Shown piece by piece: positions 16,515 through 23,418 of a stretch of DNA of 33,925 nucleotides. Source of the DNA: Nitrospirota bacterium (GTDB taxonomy: Bacteria; Nitrospirota; UBA9217). How positions within the stretch are numbered: position 1 is the first letter of the stretch; each line of letters opens with the position of its first letter. Location: contig JAKAHZ010000020.1 of NCBI GenBank assembly GCA_021814615.1, positions 1-33,925 of the forward strand, given 5' to 3'. A program made the position numbers and the translations under genes. A model generated the notes under the pieces. It ran no database searches. It was not told the DNA's origin and saw only the letters and a list, made by a program, of their open reading frames with translations.

Positions 16515-17471
16515 ATGGAAAAGCGCCGGCTCGGAAACTCGGACCTCATGATCACGCGCATCGGCTACGGCGCCTGGGCCATCGGCGGTCCGGGATGGCA
16601 GTACGGCTGGGGCCCCCAGAAAGACGCGGACTCCGTCGCGGCGATCCTCGCCGCCCTTGAGCTGGGCGTGAACTGGATCGACACGGCCGCGGTCTACGGT
16701 CTCGGCCGCTCCGAGGAGATCGTGGCGCGGGCGCTTGCGGAGTGGTCCGGCCCCTGCCCCCGCCTCTTCACCAAGTGCGGCCTCCTGGGGGACCGGCGCG
16801 GCCGGGTCTTCCGGAAGCTCACCGCCGACTCGGTGAAGCAGGAGTGCGAAGCCAGCCTCCGGAGGCTGCAGGTCGATACGATCGACCTCTATCAGGTCCA
16901 CTGGCCGCCCGAGAACGACGATGAGCTCGAACCCGGCTGGCAGGCCCTGGCGGATCTGCAGAAAGCCGGGAAGGTGCGCTGGATCGGCGTGTCCAATTTC
17001 GATATTGCCCAGCTCGAGCGGGCGCGTGCCATCGCGCCCGTCACGTCCCTCCAGCCGCCCTATTCGCTCGTGCGGCGAGGCGTTGAGAGCGAGATCCTGC
17101 CCTATTGCCTGCGCGAGAACATCGGCGTGATCGCCTACGCTCCCATGGCTTCCGGCCTCCTGACCGGCGCGATGACCAGGGAGCGGGCGGCTGCGTTGCC
17201 GTCCGACGACTGGCGTAAAACGAGCCCGGAGTTCAACGAGCCTAATCTGACGCGGAATCTTGCTTTGGTGGAACGGCTGCGACACATGGGCGCGCGGTAC
17301 GGCAGGTCGCCGGGAGAGGTTGCCATTGCCTGGACCCTGCTCAACCCCGCGGTCACCGGCTCGATCGTGGGAGCGCGGAACGCAGCGCAGGCAAAAGGCG
17401 TGATGCGCGCTTCCGAGGTGGTATTAAGCGAAGAGGATGTGAAGGAGATCGAAGGGAAAGGATCCCGGTAG
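16515..17471 (+). CDS. Aldo/keto reductase
   Basis: This NADPH-dependent TIM-barrel oxidoreductase of 318 residues reduces aldehydes or ketones; its substrate is unknown. The catalytic tetrad is visible: Asp and Tyr in NWIDTAAVYGLGRSEE, Lys in RLFTKCGLLG and His in DLYQVHWPP. The cofactor-binding end includes GVSNFDIAQLERA and GSIVGARNAAQAK. The ATG at 16515 follows AAAGGAG. It stands alone on the plus strand between two minus-strand blocks. Length and motifs are normal for the family. Confidence 0.93.
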   Translation: MEKRRLGNSDLMITRIGYGAWAIGGPGWQYGWGPQKDADSVAAILAALELGVNWIDTAAVYGLGRSEEIVARALAEWSGPCPRLFTKCGLLGDRRGRVFRKLTADSVKQECEASLRRLQVDTIDLYQVHWPPENDDELEPGWQALADLQKAGKVRWIGVSNFDIAQLERARAIAPVTSLQPPYSLVRRGVESEILPYCLRENIGVIAYAPMASGLLTGAMTRERAAALPSDDWRKTSPEFNEPNLTRNLALVERLRHMGARYGRSPGEVAIAWTLLNPAVTGSIVGARNAAQAKGVMRASEVVLSEEDVKEIEGKGSR

Positions 17472-17483
17472 GCTGCGGGAGGA

Positions 17484-17780
17484 TCATTGCAGCCGGGCGC
17501 CGCATTTCTTGCAGTGGCGCCTGCCGATGTCGCTCTTCAAAAACGCGCTGCAGGAAGGGCAGCGCCAATTGTACAGGGAGTAAGAGATAAACGCCGCAAT
17601 AACGATCACCTGCAGGCCGAAGATCGTCTGTTTCTGGAATTCCCCGAAGCGGTCCGGCCGCTTGTACACCACCGCGAGCAGCAGCACCAGGAAGAGTGAG
17701 AGCGCGATTGCCACGATCTGGCGCGTCTGGCGCATGCGGTACTGCCGAATGATGAACATCTCTTCGTCCTTCTTCCCCAT
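17484..17780 (-). CDS. Two-TM protein with C-terminal zinc ribbon
   Basis: The 98-residue product starts MGKKDEEMFIIRQYRMRQ and has two hydrophobic segments (QIVAIALSLFLVLLLAVVY and IFGLQVIVIAAFISYSLY). It ends with a four-cysteine ribbon: NWRCPSCSAFLKSDIG then RHCKKCGARLQ. GGGAGGAG upstream of ATG 17780 fixes the start; the longer frame to 17834 is not supported. The ribbon should face the cytoplasm. No family name recognised. It converges with the aldo/keto reductase and lies downstream of the methyltransferase gene. Confidence 0.65.
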   Translation of the reverse strand: MGKKDEEMFIIRQYRMRQTRQIVAIALSLFLVLLLAVVYKRPDRFGEFQKQTIFGLQVIVIAAFISYSLYNWRCPSCSAFLKSDIGRRHCKKCGARLQ

Positions 17781-17845
17781 CGAACCGCTCCTCCCGCAGA
17801 GCCACACTATACAATCCGGCATGACGAATTGCAAGGGGCGGGCGA

Positions 17846-18475
17846 TCAGCCTTTTCTGCGGCCGTCGATAAGCAGATAGGTATCATGCTTCAGATACCGC
17901 GTTCCCGTTACCTCCAGGTCAGGGCTGTCCTCCACATGGGCAAGGGTATTGCGGTTAAATCCCGCCCCATATACTTTTGCCACAAAGGGAGCAAAGAAAT
18001 CCTGCCGCTTCCTGATGCCCGGGTCAGCTGAATATTTCATTTCCAGGAGCCTGAACCTGGCGCCCGGCTTCAGCACACGGGCGAATTCGGAAAGCGCCTG
18101 CGCCTGGAGCTGCTCGGGAAGAACACAGCAGAGAAAGAATGCCACAACCCAGTCGAACTGCGACGAAGAGAGCGATGCCATGCGTGACGCGTCTTCCTGC
18201 AGGAACCGGACGGAGCAGGATGCCCGGCTGCTCCGTTTCGAAGCTTTCCTGAGCATGGCGGCGCTGAAATCGAGCGCCGTCACCTTCGACTTCGAGGGAT
18301 AGTACGGCAGGTTCCGGCCCGTTCCCACCCCCGCTTCGAGGACCTCGCCCTGCACATCGTGGAGCAACCCCGGCCGCCACTTCCGATACTGCAGCTCCCA
18401 GGGGTAATCCAGAATGTCGTAGAACCAGGCGGTAATGGCGTAGCGCCTGCGGTTCTGAAGGTTCAGTTCGTGCAT
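17846..18475 (-). CDS. Class I SAM-dependent methyltransferase
   Basis: This 209-residue Rossmann-type methyltransferase resembles UbiE/phospholipid methyltransferases. Motif I is VLEAGVGTGRNLPYY, followed by the acidic post-motif VTALDFSAAMLRKA and FDWVVAFFLCCVLPE as motif IV. The N-terminal YAITAWFYDILDYPWELQYRKWR also fits the membrane-lipid/quinone methyltransferase group. The substrate is not determined. ATG 18475 is chosen; AAGGAGG lies 14 nt upstream, somewhat far. The gene is downstream of an interspersed repeat that separates it from the SQR-like gene. Confidence 0.87.
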   Translation of the reverse strand: MHELNLQNRRRYAITAWFYDILDYPWELQYRKWRPGLLHDVQGEVLEAGVGTGRNLPYYPSKSKVTALDFSAAMLRKASKRSSRASCSVRFLQEDASRMASLSSSQFDWVVAFFLCCVLPEQLQAQALSEFARVLKPGARFRLLEMKYSADPGIRKRQDFFAPFVAKVYGAGFNRNTLAHVEDSPDLEVTGTRYLKHDTYLLIDGRRKG

Positions 18476-18536
18476 ATAAATACCCAGTGCCTCCTTGAAT
18501 ATCGGGGCTGCTGAAAAGAAGCAGGGAAAGACCATT

Positions 18537-18622
18537 CGCCACCGAGGTCACCTTGCACACAGAGGAAGTATCGAAGAACGATATCCCCGCTTTCTCTGTG
18601 AACTCTGTGTTCTCTGTGGCAA
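18537..18622. repeat. Interspersed palindromic repeat, CTCTGTG type
   Basis: The right arm is CTCTGTGAA, CTCTGTGTT, CTCTGTGGC, an exact 9-base period. The left arm carries the complementary GCACACAGAGG together with the end motif GCCACCGAGGTC. It lies between the methyltransferase and the SQR-like gene and is related in design to the copies at 14265 and 19879. Confidence 0.75.
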
Positions 18623-18638
18623 ATCTTGTTCCGGCAGT

Positions 18639-19829
18639 TCACGGCAGCTGGCTCAAACCGTTCTTTATCTTCCACAGGTAATACTTCTCGAATCCTACCT
18701 TCAGCCATTTCGCCCACACAGCCTTCTTGAGGAACGAGCTCTGGCGGGGAGGAAGCGCAGGATAAGCCTTCATGAACGCCGCCGTGTTCCCCATATCCAT
18801 GATGCAGATTACGCCCATTTCCTCGGGCGCCGGCAGAGCGCTCCCCTTCACCTCGGCGGCGATCGCGGCGGCAGCGACCTTCGCCATCCTCGTGGTCATG
18901 AAGCCTGTCTTCGGTACACCTACGGGAACCGGCGTCGGCTCCGGCGGCGCAATGGCCATGGCCACGCCCACGGCGAAAATGTTAGGGTACTTGGTGTGGC
19001 GATAGTGCTTGTCCACGGGGATAAAGCCGCGCGGATTTCCGAGCGGAGCAACGGCGGGCACCCCCTTGAAGGGGGGAGCGATCATGGCAAGTTTGAAGGG
19101 AATCTTCGTGCCGTCCTTGAGCCGGATCTCGTTCGGCACAACCTCCTGAATCGCCTGGTTCACGATCGGCTTTATGTCCCGGTCCGCAAACTCGTCCTCC
19201 ATGCAGCGCCGGGACTTGCCGAGCCCGCCCAGGCCCATGTGGCCGAGATAGGGTTCTGAGGTGAGATAGAGAATGGGGACCTTGTGGCGCATCCTGCGCC
19301 GCTTCAGCTCCGCGTGCATCTCGAAGGCCAGTTCGTAGGAGGGGCCGAAGCAGGAGACCATCTGCGACGAGCCGAGCACCAGGGGACCCGGGTCCTCAAG
19401 TATCCGTCGCCAGGTCTGGCCGGTCTTTACCGCGTGGTCCAGCGTGAAGGTGCAGTCCGTGTAACCTTTGTCCGGCCCCATGCCGGGGATCTCATCGAAA
19501 GAAAGTTGCGGACCCGTGGCTATCACCAGGTGATCGTAAGAAAGCTCCCTTCCCTTCGCCGTGAAGACCTTCGATGCGTCTGCATCCACCCGGGCAGCCG
19601 CTTCATGAACGAACTCGATGCCCCTGGGTCGGAGAATATCGCTTGCCCTGAGCGTTATGTCTTCGGGCCTCCGCCAGCCCATGATGAGCCACGGCAGTGA
19701 CGGCAGGAACACGAACCGGTCGTCCTCGCTCATCACCGTTACGTCAGCAGCCTTACCCAGATGCCGTTTCACTTCCAGGGCCGCGGTCAATCCGCCGAAC
19801 GACCCTCCCAACACAACGATCCTCGCCAT
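18639..19829 (-). CDS. FAD/NAD(P)-binding oxidoreductase, sulfide:quinone oxidoreductase-like
   Basis: This two-dinucleotide-domain flavoprotein has 396 residues. The FAD-binding N-terminus is RIVVLGGSFGGLTAALEVKR, and the second segment is YDHLVIATGPQLSF. Cysteines at 126, 160 (QMVSCFGPSYE) and 342 (GVICIMDMG) occupy about the places of the three SQR active-site cysteines, and SEPYLGHMGLGGLG plus FAVGVAMAIAP are typical of SQR-related proteins. It would oxidise sulfide or a related thiol and reduce quinone at the membrane face; the C-terminal WAKWLKVGFEKYYLWKIK helix could attach it. ATG 19829 follows GGGGGAGGAAG. It lies downstream of the Dsr-like genes, from which a palindromic repeat separates it. 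Confidence 0.85.
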   Translation of the reverse strand: MARIVVLGGSFGGLTAALEVKRHLGKAADVTVMSEDDRFVFLPSLPWLIMGWRRPEDITLRASDILRPRGIEFVHEAAARVDADASKVFTAKGRELSYDHLVIATGPQLSFDEIPGMGPDKGYTDCTFTLDHAVKTGQTWRRILEDPGPLVLGSSQMVSCFGPSYELAFEMHAELKRRRMRHKVPILYLTSEPYLGHMGLGGLGKSRRCMEDEFADRDIKPIVNQAIQEVVPNEIRLKDGTKIPFKLAMIAPPFKGVPAVAPLGNPRGFIPVDKHYRHTKYPNIFAVGVAMAIAPPEPTPVPVGVPKTGFMTTRMAKVAAAAIAAEVKGSALPAPEEMGVICIMDMGNTAAFMKAYPALPPRQSSFLKKAVWAKWLKVGFEKYYLWKIKNGLSQLP

Positions 19830-19878
19830 ATCTTCCTCCCCCGAGCAAGATTGATGAAATCGTAATAAGTCAATATCT

Positions 19879-19951
19879 GCCACAGAGCGCACAGAGGTAA
19901 GACTTTAAAAGATTGAAATTGTTCCTCTGAGTCCTCTGTGACCTCTGTGGC
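19879..19951. repeat. Interspersed palindromic repeat, GCCACAGAG type
   Basis: GCCACAGAG (19879-19887) is the exact inverse of CTCTGTGGC (19943-19951). Between them are further 9-base units (CACAGAGGT on the left; CCTCTGAGT and CCTCTGTGA on the right). It separates the DsrH-like gene from the SQR-like gene and could form a hairpin that reduces downstream expression. Confidence 0.8.
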
Positions 19952-20013
19952 TAAATAGATTTTTTACGAGTCTATCAAGATTAAGCCTCGTCAATCAGCT
20001 TGAATTCTTCTCT

Positions 20014-20313
20014 TCAGAATGCTCCGTGCACCCTGTCCGCCGTTACGAGAAGGTCAACCAGCATGTCGTAATCGATCCGTTTGACCGCGCCGATGTCCGC
20101 TTCCGGCCCCAGGCCCCGCAGACGCAGGTCCTCGTCAAGGGCGTACGCCGAGCCGCGCAATCCCGCCGCCTTTTCGCAGGCAAGATAGACAGCGCTCTGG
20201 ATCAGGACGAGGTCCGCTCCCATGTCGGCAGCCAGCCTGACTGCCCGCTTTGCTTCCGGCGTGTCCGGCGCGCTCTTGATCAGTACCAATATGACCGCCT
20301 CCTTCACTGTCAT
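20014..20313 (-). CDS. DsrH/TusB-like sulfur-relay protein
   Basis: This 99-residue alpha/beta protein of the DsrE/F/H superfamily starts MTVKEAVILVLIKSAPDTPEAKRAVRLAADMG, then has ADLVLIQSAVYLACEKA with one cysteine where DsrH/TusB proteins keep theirs, and ends with DMLVDLLVTADRVHGAF. In E. coli the TusBCD complex passes persulfide sulfur to tRNA thiolation; in sulfur oxidisers DsrEFH binds sulfur as a carrier. It lies 6 nt after the DsrF-like gene and completes an E-F-H order. The partner set, not this gene alone, supports the role. Confidence 0.75.
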   Translation of the reverse strand: MTVKEAVILVLIKSAPDTPEAKRAVRLAADMGADLVLIQSAVYLACEKAAGLRGSAYALDEDLRLRGLGPEADIGAVKRIDYDMLVDLLVTADRVHGAF

Positions 20314-20319
20314 GCAGCA

Positions 20320-20673
20320 TCAGAATATCATCGTCGTCCCGGAGTTCTTCATAATGGAGGCGAGTTCGCCGTCGCCCGCGACCGTCACGCCGTCGACAAG
20401 GTCCGACGCGGAGATCCCGGCGTCCTTGAGCGAACGCCCGTCCACATAAACCGTAACACCCATATCCAGGCAGTCGCGGATGCCTTCCTCGGCGCTCAGG
20501 TAGCCCGTCGTTCCCGTATCCTGCCCCTTTCGGGCTGCGTGAACTCCGCCGTCGACCAGGATGAGTTGCACCGGAAGTTCATCGGTGACCGCTCCCAGGG
20601 CATGCCGGATAGCCTCGGGCGCGTCGATAGTGCCGTACGGAGCCCTTCTCAGGATGATGCTGATGTTCTGCAT
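20320..20673 (-). CDS. DsrF/TusC-like sulfur-relay protein
   Basis: This 117-residue DsrE-superfamily subunit has the first strand and loop ISIILRRAPYGTIDAPEAIRHA, the second strand VQLILVDGGVHAARKGQ, the region IRDCLDMGVTVYVDGRSL and the end GELASIMKNSGTTMIF. DsrF/TusC subunits usually have no catalytic cysteine of their own and form the hexamer with the E and H subunits. The single cysteine is in RDCLD, the conserved place before the third strand. It starts 8 nt after the stop of the DsrE-like selenoprotein gene, with a GGAGGGGAC leader. Confidence 0.78.
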   Translation of the reverse strand: MQNISIILRRAPYGTIDAPEAIRHALGAVTDELPVQLILVDGGVHAARKGQDTGTTGYLSAEEGIRDCLDMGVTVYVDGRSLKDAGISASDLVDGVTVAGDGELASIMKNSGTTMIF

Positions 20674-20681
20674 GTCCCCTC

Positions 20682-21026
20682 CTATGCGCTGAAATTCAGA
20701 AAGATGGGATCAGCCTTGATCACGTTAAAGAGCCCCTTCAGATTGCTCATCTCGCCGCCGGTAACGGAGTCGTCGCCCGCAAGACCGCGGGTCTGCATGC
20801 AGCCTGTTCAGATGTCCACCCGCATTCCGCGGCCCACGAGGTCTTCGAGCGCGGCAAGGGACTTGGGCACCTGGCCTTTCACGATGGAGAAAACGCCGTC
20901 GCTCGAGGCGATGAGCCGGACCTTCTGCCCTTTCCTGAGCGCCGCGTCCGCCAGTTTCAGGATCGTGTGGGTGTTCTCAAAGCTGTAGGGCGTGGTGGTA
21001 AGAAACAGGACGATCTCTTTTTGCAT
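20682..21026 (-). CDS. DsrE-like selenoprotein (UxxC motif, in-frame UGA)
   Basis: A 114-residue DsrE-family protein when the UGA at 20810-20808 is read as selenocysteine. The N-terminal half is IVLFLTTTPYSFENTHTILKLADAAL, then KVRLIASSDGVFS and LEDLVGRGMRVDI. Then comes U73-T-G-C76 and MQTRGLAGDDSV, where DsrE proteins have CxxC followed by M-x-x-R-G-L. Without readthrough the protein would lose the active motif and the last 41 residues, which match the family end (EMSNLKGLFNVIKADPIFLNFSA). DsrE-like proteins are among the known prokaryotic selenoprotein families. It starts 23 nt after the thioredoxin-like gene. A role in carrying persulfide, selenide or a bound metal is inferred. Confidence 0.88.
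20776..20791 (-). promoter_or_regulatory. Candidate bacterial SECIS hairpin of the DsrE-like gene
   Basis: On the minus strand, 16 nt after the UGA, CCCGC pairs perfectly with GCGGG around a GGTCTT loop. The loop G is at +22. The GGUCU loop is the same core as in the E. coli fdhF SECIS. Confidence 0.75.
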
Positions 21027-21049
21027 AAGCGCCTCCGATCAAGGAACGA

Positions 21050-21310
21050 TCAACGTCCGCCCTCGCTCAAAATCGCATCCCTGAGCGCTTCGGCGGTAAT
21101 GACATCATTCCTGGCGACAGCTTTGCCGTTCACCGCCACCGAGGGGCAGGGCAGCGGGTCCTTCTCCCTCGCATATTCAGGAGAGGTTTTTTTGATGATG
21201 ACGATCTCCGCGCCGAACTCCTTCTCCGCCTGACCGGCGGCCTGCATATTCGCAAGTCACCGTTTGCCCATGGGATCGTTGACATAGAGGGTGATCGTCG
21301 GTTTGTTCAT
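21050..21310 (-). CDS. Thioredoxin-like selenoprotein (in-frame UGA)
   Basis: An 86-residue protein when UGA at 21259-21257 is read as selenocysteine. The frame starts MNKPTITLYVNDPMGKR, then U18, then LANMQAAGQAEKEFGAEIVI and, after KKTSPEYAREKDP, the cis-proline-type loop LPCPSVAVNGK. The beta-alpha-beta start, Sec at the helix cap and the xPSV loop fit a small thioredoxin/glutaredoxin-like fold with Sec in place of the nucleophilic cysteine; Cys55 is the only cysteine. The ORF after the UGA has no separate ribosome site, while AAAGGAG precedes the ATG at 21310, which starts 4 nt after the ArsR stop. I recall a family name SaoT for thioredoxin-like (seleno)proteins, but cannot confirm it applies. 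Confidence 0.85.
21226..21240 (-). promoter_or_regulatory. Candidate bacterial SECIS hairpin of the thioredoxin-like gene
   Basis: On the minus strand, 16 nt after the UGA, CCGCC pairs perfectly with GGCGG around a GGTCA loop, with the loop G at +22. Geometry and loop match the hairpin in the DsrE-like gene. Confidence 0.75.
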
Positions 21311-21314
21311 TGAC

Positions 21315-21656
21315 CTAGCGTCTCCTTTCGCCGGGATAGGTCCCTTTCTTCGTCACCGGGCAGCAGGCCGGCGCGGGAATATCTTCCTCATATTCTTTTT
21401 TCAGCAGTGCGAGCAGATCGGGAATGAGGGGTTCCTTGAGAAAGTAACATTTGAGCCTGCCGTCGATGAAGAAATCAACGACGTTGTTCGTTCGAAGCAC
21501 GGTCAAATGCTGGGAAACGTTGGGCTGGCTGATATCAAGGGATTCTTCGAAATCACTGACGCACTTTACCCCTTGCGTGAGATCTTCGAGGATTTTGACG
21601 CGGACGGGGTGGGCAATGACTCTGAGGAGATCGATTCGCTTTTCAATCGGGATCAT
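21315..21656 (-). CDS. ArsR-family regulator of the selenoprotein/Dsr operon
   Basis: This 113-residue winged-helix protein starts MIPIEKRIDLLRVIAHPVRVKILEDL, with recognition helix DISQPNVSQHLTVLR and wing DGRLKCYFL. It lacks the CxC of the hgc-linked ArsR but has cysteines at 32, 70 and a vicinal pair at 98-99 in the tail (PAPACCPVTKKG), so it could sense a metal or a reactive sulfur species through other thiols. It is the first gene of the operon and its stop is 4 nt before the thioredoxin-like gene. The ligand is not known. Confidence 0.88.
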   Translation of the reverse strand: MIPIEKRIDLLRVIAHPVRVKILEDLTQGVKCVSDFEESLDISQPNVSQHLTVLRTNNVVDFFIDGRLKCYFLKEPLIPDLLALLKKEYEEDIPAPACCPVTKKGTYPGERRR

Positions 21657-21734
21657 TGTCAGTTTGCCTCCTCGCGGACAGAACGGGGATAAGAGACACG
21701 CCAGAACACCGTTCCATTAAAACATGCAAGCATT

Positions 21735-21761
21735 ATTATACTTTTATGCATATGTTGTCAA
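21735..21761 (-). promoter_or_regulatory. Candidate promoter of the ArsR-selenoprotein operon
   Basis: On the minus strand TTGACA (21761-21756) is followed by TATAAT (21740-21735) with a short 15-nt spacer, in an AT-rich stretch with ATGCAT and GCTTGCAT repeats that could be operator arms. The short spacer would make it a weak or regulator-dependent promoter. Confidence 0.55.
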
Positions 21762-21845
21762 GAAGCATGAAGATGACGTTTAAGTAATTGATATTAATGG
21801 AATAAGTGGAGTTGTGCTTTTGCGACGATGACGTGACTCGGCAGT

Positions 21846-22646
21846 TCAAGAGTAGTTTTCCCGACGCCCACGCTGGTGAAGCCATCCCAGGATCATGGGC
21901 ATCAATTTCCTCGGAGCGGTCCGGACACTGAAGGCGGTAATTCCGTTCAACAAGCCGTGAATCACCGTCATTTTCCCCTTTTTCATTGCATCATACCCGG
22001 TGCGGGCCACGGCTGCAGCCGATGCCGGCTTCGCAATCCTGAAGAGACGGGAACGTTCTGCCGATGCGGTTTTCGCGAAATCGGTTGCTGTCGGGCCGGG
22101 ACAGAGCGTCGTCACCGTGACACCGGTCCCTTTCAGCTCATAGGCTAGCGCCTCGGAAAAGGACAGGACATAAGCCTTGGACGCATAGTAAACGGCCATG
22201 TACGGTCCCGGCTGGAACGCTGCCGTGGAAGCGACATTCAGGATCATTCCGCGGCCCCGGGAGGCCATGTCCGCGGCAAAGAGTCTGGTTAGCTGCGTCA
22301 GGGCGACAACATTCACCTGCAGCATGGCAGTATCTTTTTCGAGATCCGAATCAACGAAGAGGCCGTTATCACCGAATCCCGCGTTATTGATGAGAATATC
22401 AGGAAGGATCTGCCGCTGTGCGAGCTCGCGGTGGATCGCTTCTGCGGCCCCGGACGCCGCGAGGTCCCTGGTGATCGTGATGATACGCGCCGGAAAGCCC
22501 TTTTCCAGTTCCCTCTTGACGGTGTCCAGTTTTTCCGTATTCCGCGCGACGAGCACAAGGGCTTCGCAGTCGGCGGCAAGGAGACGTGCAAATTCATATC
22601 CGATGCCTCCCGATGCGCCGGTGATCAAGGCGGAAGCATATTTCAT
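21846..22646 (-). CDS. Short-chain dehydrogenase/reductase
   Basis: This NAD(P)-binding Rossmann enzyme has 266 residues. The cofactor motif is ALITGASGGIGYEFARLLA, followed by INNAGFGDNG, the catalytic serine in LNVASTAAF and the YxxxK pair in VYYASKAYVLSF. PGPTATDF is the usual loop after strand 6. The end (LMPMILGWLHQRGRRENYS) is basic and amphipathic, as in SDRs associated with lipid metabolism. The substrate is unknown. A GGAGG leader precedes ATG 22646, and a perfect 20-bp palindrome lies about 43 bases upstream, a candidate operator. Confidence 0.93.
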   Translation of the reverse strand: MKYASALITGASGGIGYEFARLLAADCEALVLVARNTEKLDTVKRELEKGFPARIITITRDLAASGAAEAIHRELAQRQILPDILINNAGFGDNGLFVDSDLEKDTAMLQVNVVALTQLTRLFAADMASRGRGMILNVASTAAFQPGPYMAVYYASKAYVLSFSEALAYELKGTGVTVTTLCPGPTATDFAKTASAERSRLFRIAKPASAAAVARTGYDAMKKGKMTVIHGLLNGITAFSVRTAPRKLMPMILGWLHQRGRRENYS

Positions 22647-22688
22647 GATGATATACCCTCCAGGCGGAGCAGGAATGCTTTGCGGGAA

Positions 22689-22708
22689 AGATACCTGCGC
22701 AGGTATCT
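22689..22708. promoter_or_regulatory. Perfect 20-bp palindrome upstream of the SDR gene
   Basis: AGATACCTGCGCAGGTATCT is identical on both strands and sits between the SDR start and AT-rich DNA (AATTTTACC). Its size fits the operator of a TetR-like or other dimeric repressor. The regulator is not in this window. Confidence 0.6.
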
Positions 22709-23100
22709 CTAATTTTACCAGAAGGTAGGAGAGCTTTCCGGAATGCGGAATACTGCCGGGGAGAACAGGAGACGACGGCTGTGCGTTACCCTTTGACCCG
22801 CCTGATCGTTCCGTTGTTGATCATCTGGAACTGGGCGAGAAGCGCCTGTTCGTCCGGACAGTGTCAAACAGAACTTTTCTGCATGCCCTGTCTCCGGAAG
22901 CCTCTTTCCGTTCACCATGGGCTGTATAAAAACGCATTATCCTGTTCCCATTCTGCGGGAAAGGCGAAACTGAATGACCATTTCTGTCCATTCCTCACCC
23001 GCAAGTTACCATTTTTCGAAATCTGTGCTATCTTTCATTCATTGCCGTCGCAGCAGGTGCGCCATATAAGATGAGCAACCACCGGACAAGGAGGGACCCC
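22709..23100. other. Intergenic region, no gene supported
   Basis: About 390 bases between the divergent SDR and CBM48 genes. Frames on both strands lack family similarity. A minus-strand mini-frame at 22786-22884 with an in-frame TGA is discussed among the rejected items. The promoter of the CBM48 gene should lie near 23000-23070 but no consensus pair is evident. Confidence 0.5.
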
Positions 23101-23418
23101 ATGGCAATAGCGGATACGGTAAAACAGATGAAACGCTCGATCTCAAGCGGCCGGCCGGCTGGCCAGGACGTCGAGTTCACCTTCATTGCTCCGAATGCCG
23201 GGACAGTCACGATCGCCGGTCCCTTTAACAACTGGGATCCCCGGGCAACGCCGATGAAGAAGGAGAAGAACGGCGCATGGAAGATCAAACTGAAACTGGC
23301 GCCGGGGCGGTGCGAATATAAATATGTCGTGGACGGCGCATGGGTCGATGACGCATCCTGCCCGGAGCTGGTGCACAACTCCTTCGGCACGCGAAACTGC
23401 GTCATCACCGTTCACTGA
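23101..23418 (+). CDS. CBM48/AMPK-type glycogen-binding domain protein
   Basis: A 105-residue stand-alone early-set beta-sandwich: VEFTFIAPNAGTVTIAGPFNNWD, then TPMKKEKNGAWKIKLKLAPGRCEYKYVVDGAWV and HNSFGTRNCVITVH. These are the signature strands of CBM48/AMPK-beta domains (FNNWD, W-x-x-x-L-x-L-x-x-G-x-Y-x-Y-K-x-V-x-D). They bind glycogen-like glucans and usually belong to larger enzymes or kinases; here there is only a 20-residue basic N-terminal helix. AAGGAGG precedes the ATG. It stands alone; no glycogen genes are in the window. Confidence 0.88.
   Translation: MAIADTVKQMKRSISSGRPAGQDVEFTFIAPNAGTVTIAGPFNNWDPRATPMKKEKNGAWKIKLKLAPGRCEYKYVVDGAWVDDASCPELVHNSFGTRNCVITVH

Noticed and set aside
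22786-22884. Minus-strand mini-frame MQKSSV-TGA-HCPDEQALLAQ with a GGAG site, looking like a fourth selenoprotein
   Set aside because: The hairpin after the TGA (GGCG-CTTCT-CGCC) has no G in its loop and does not share the 16-nt spacing and GGU loop of the other three. The product has no recognisable family.
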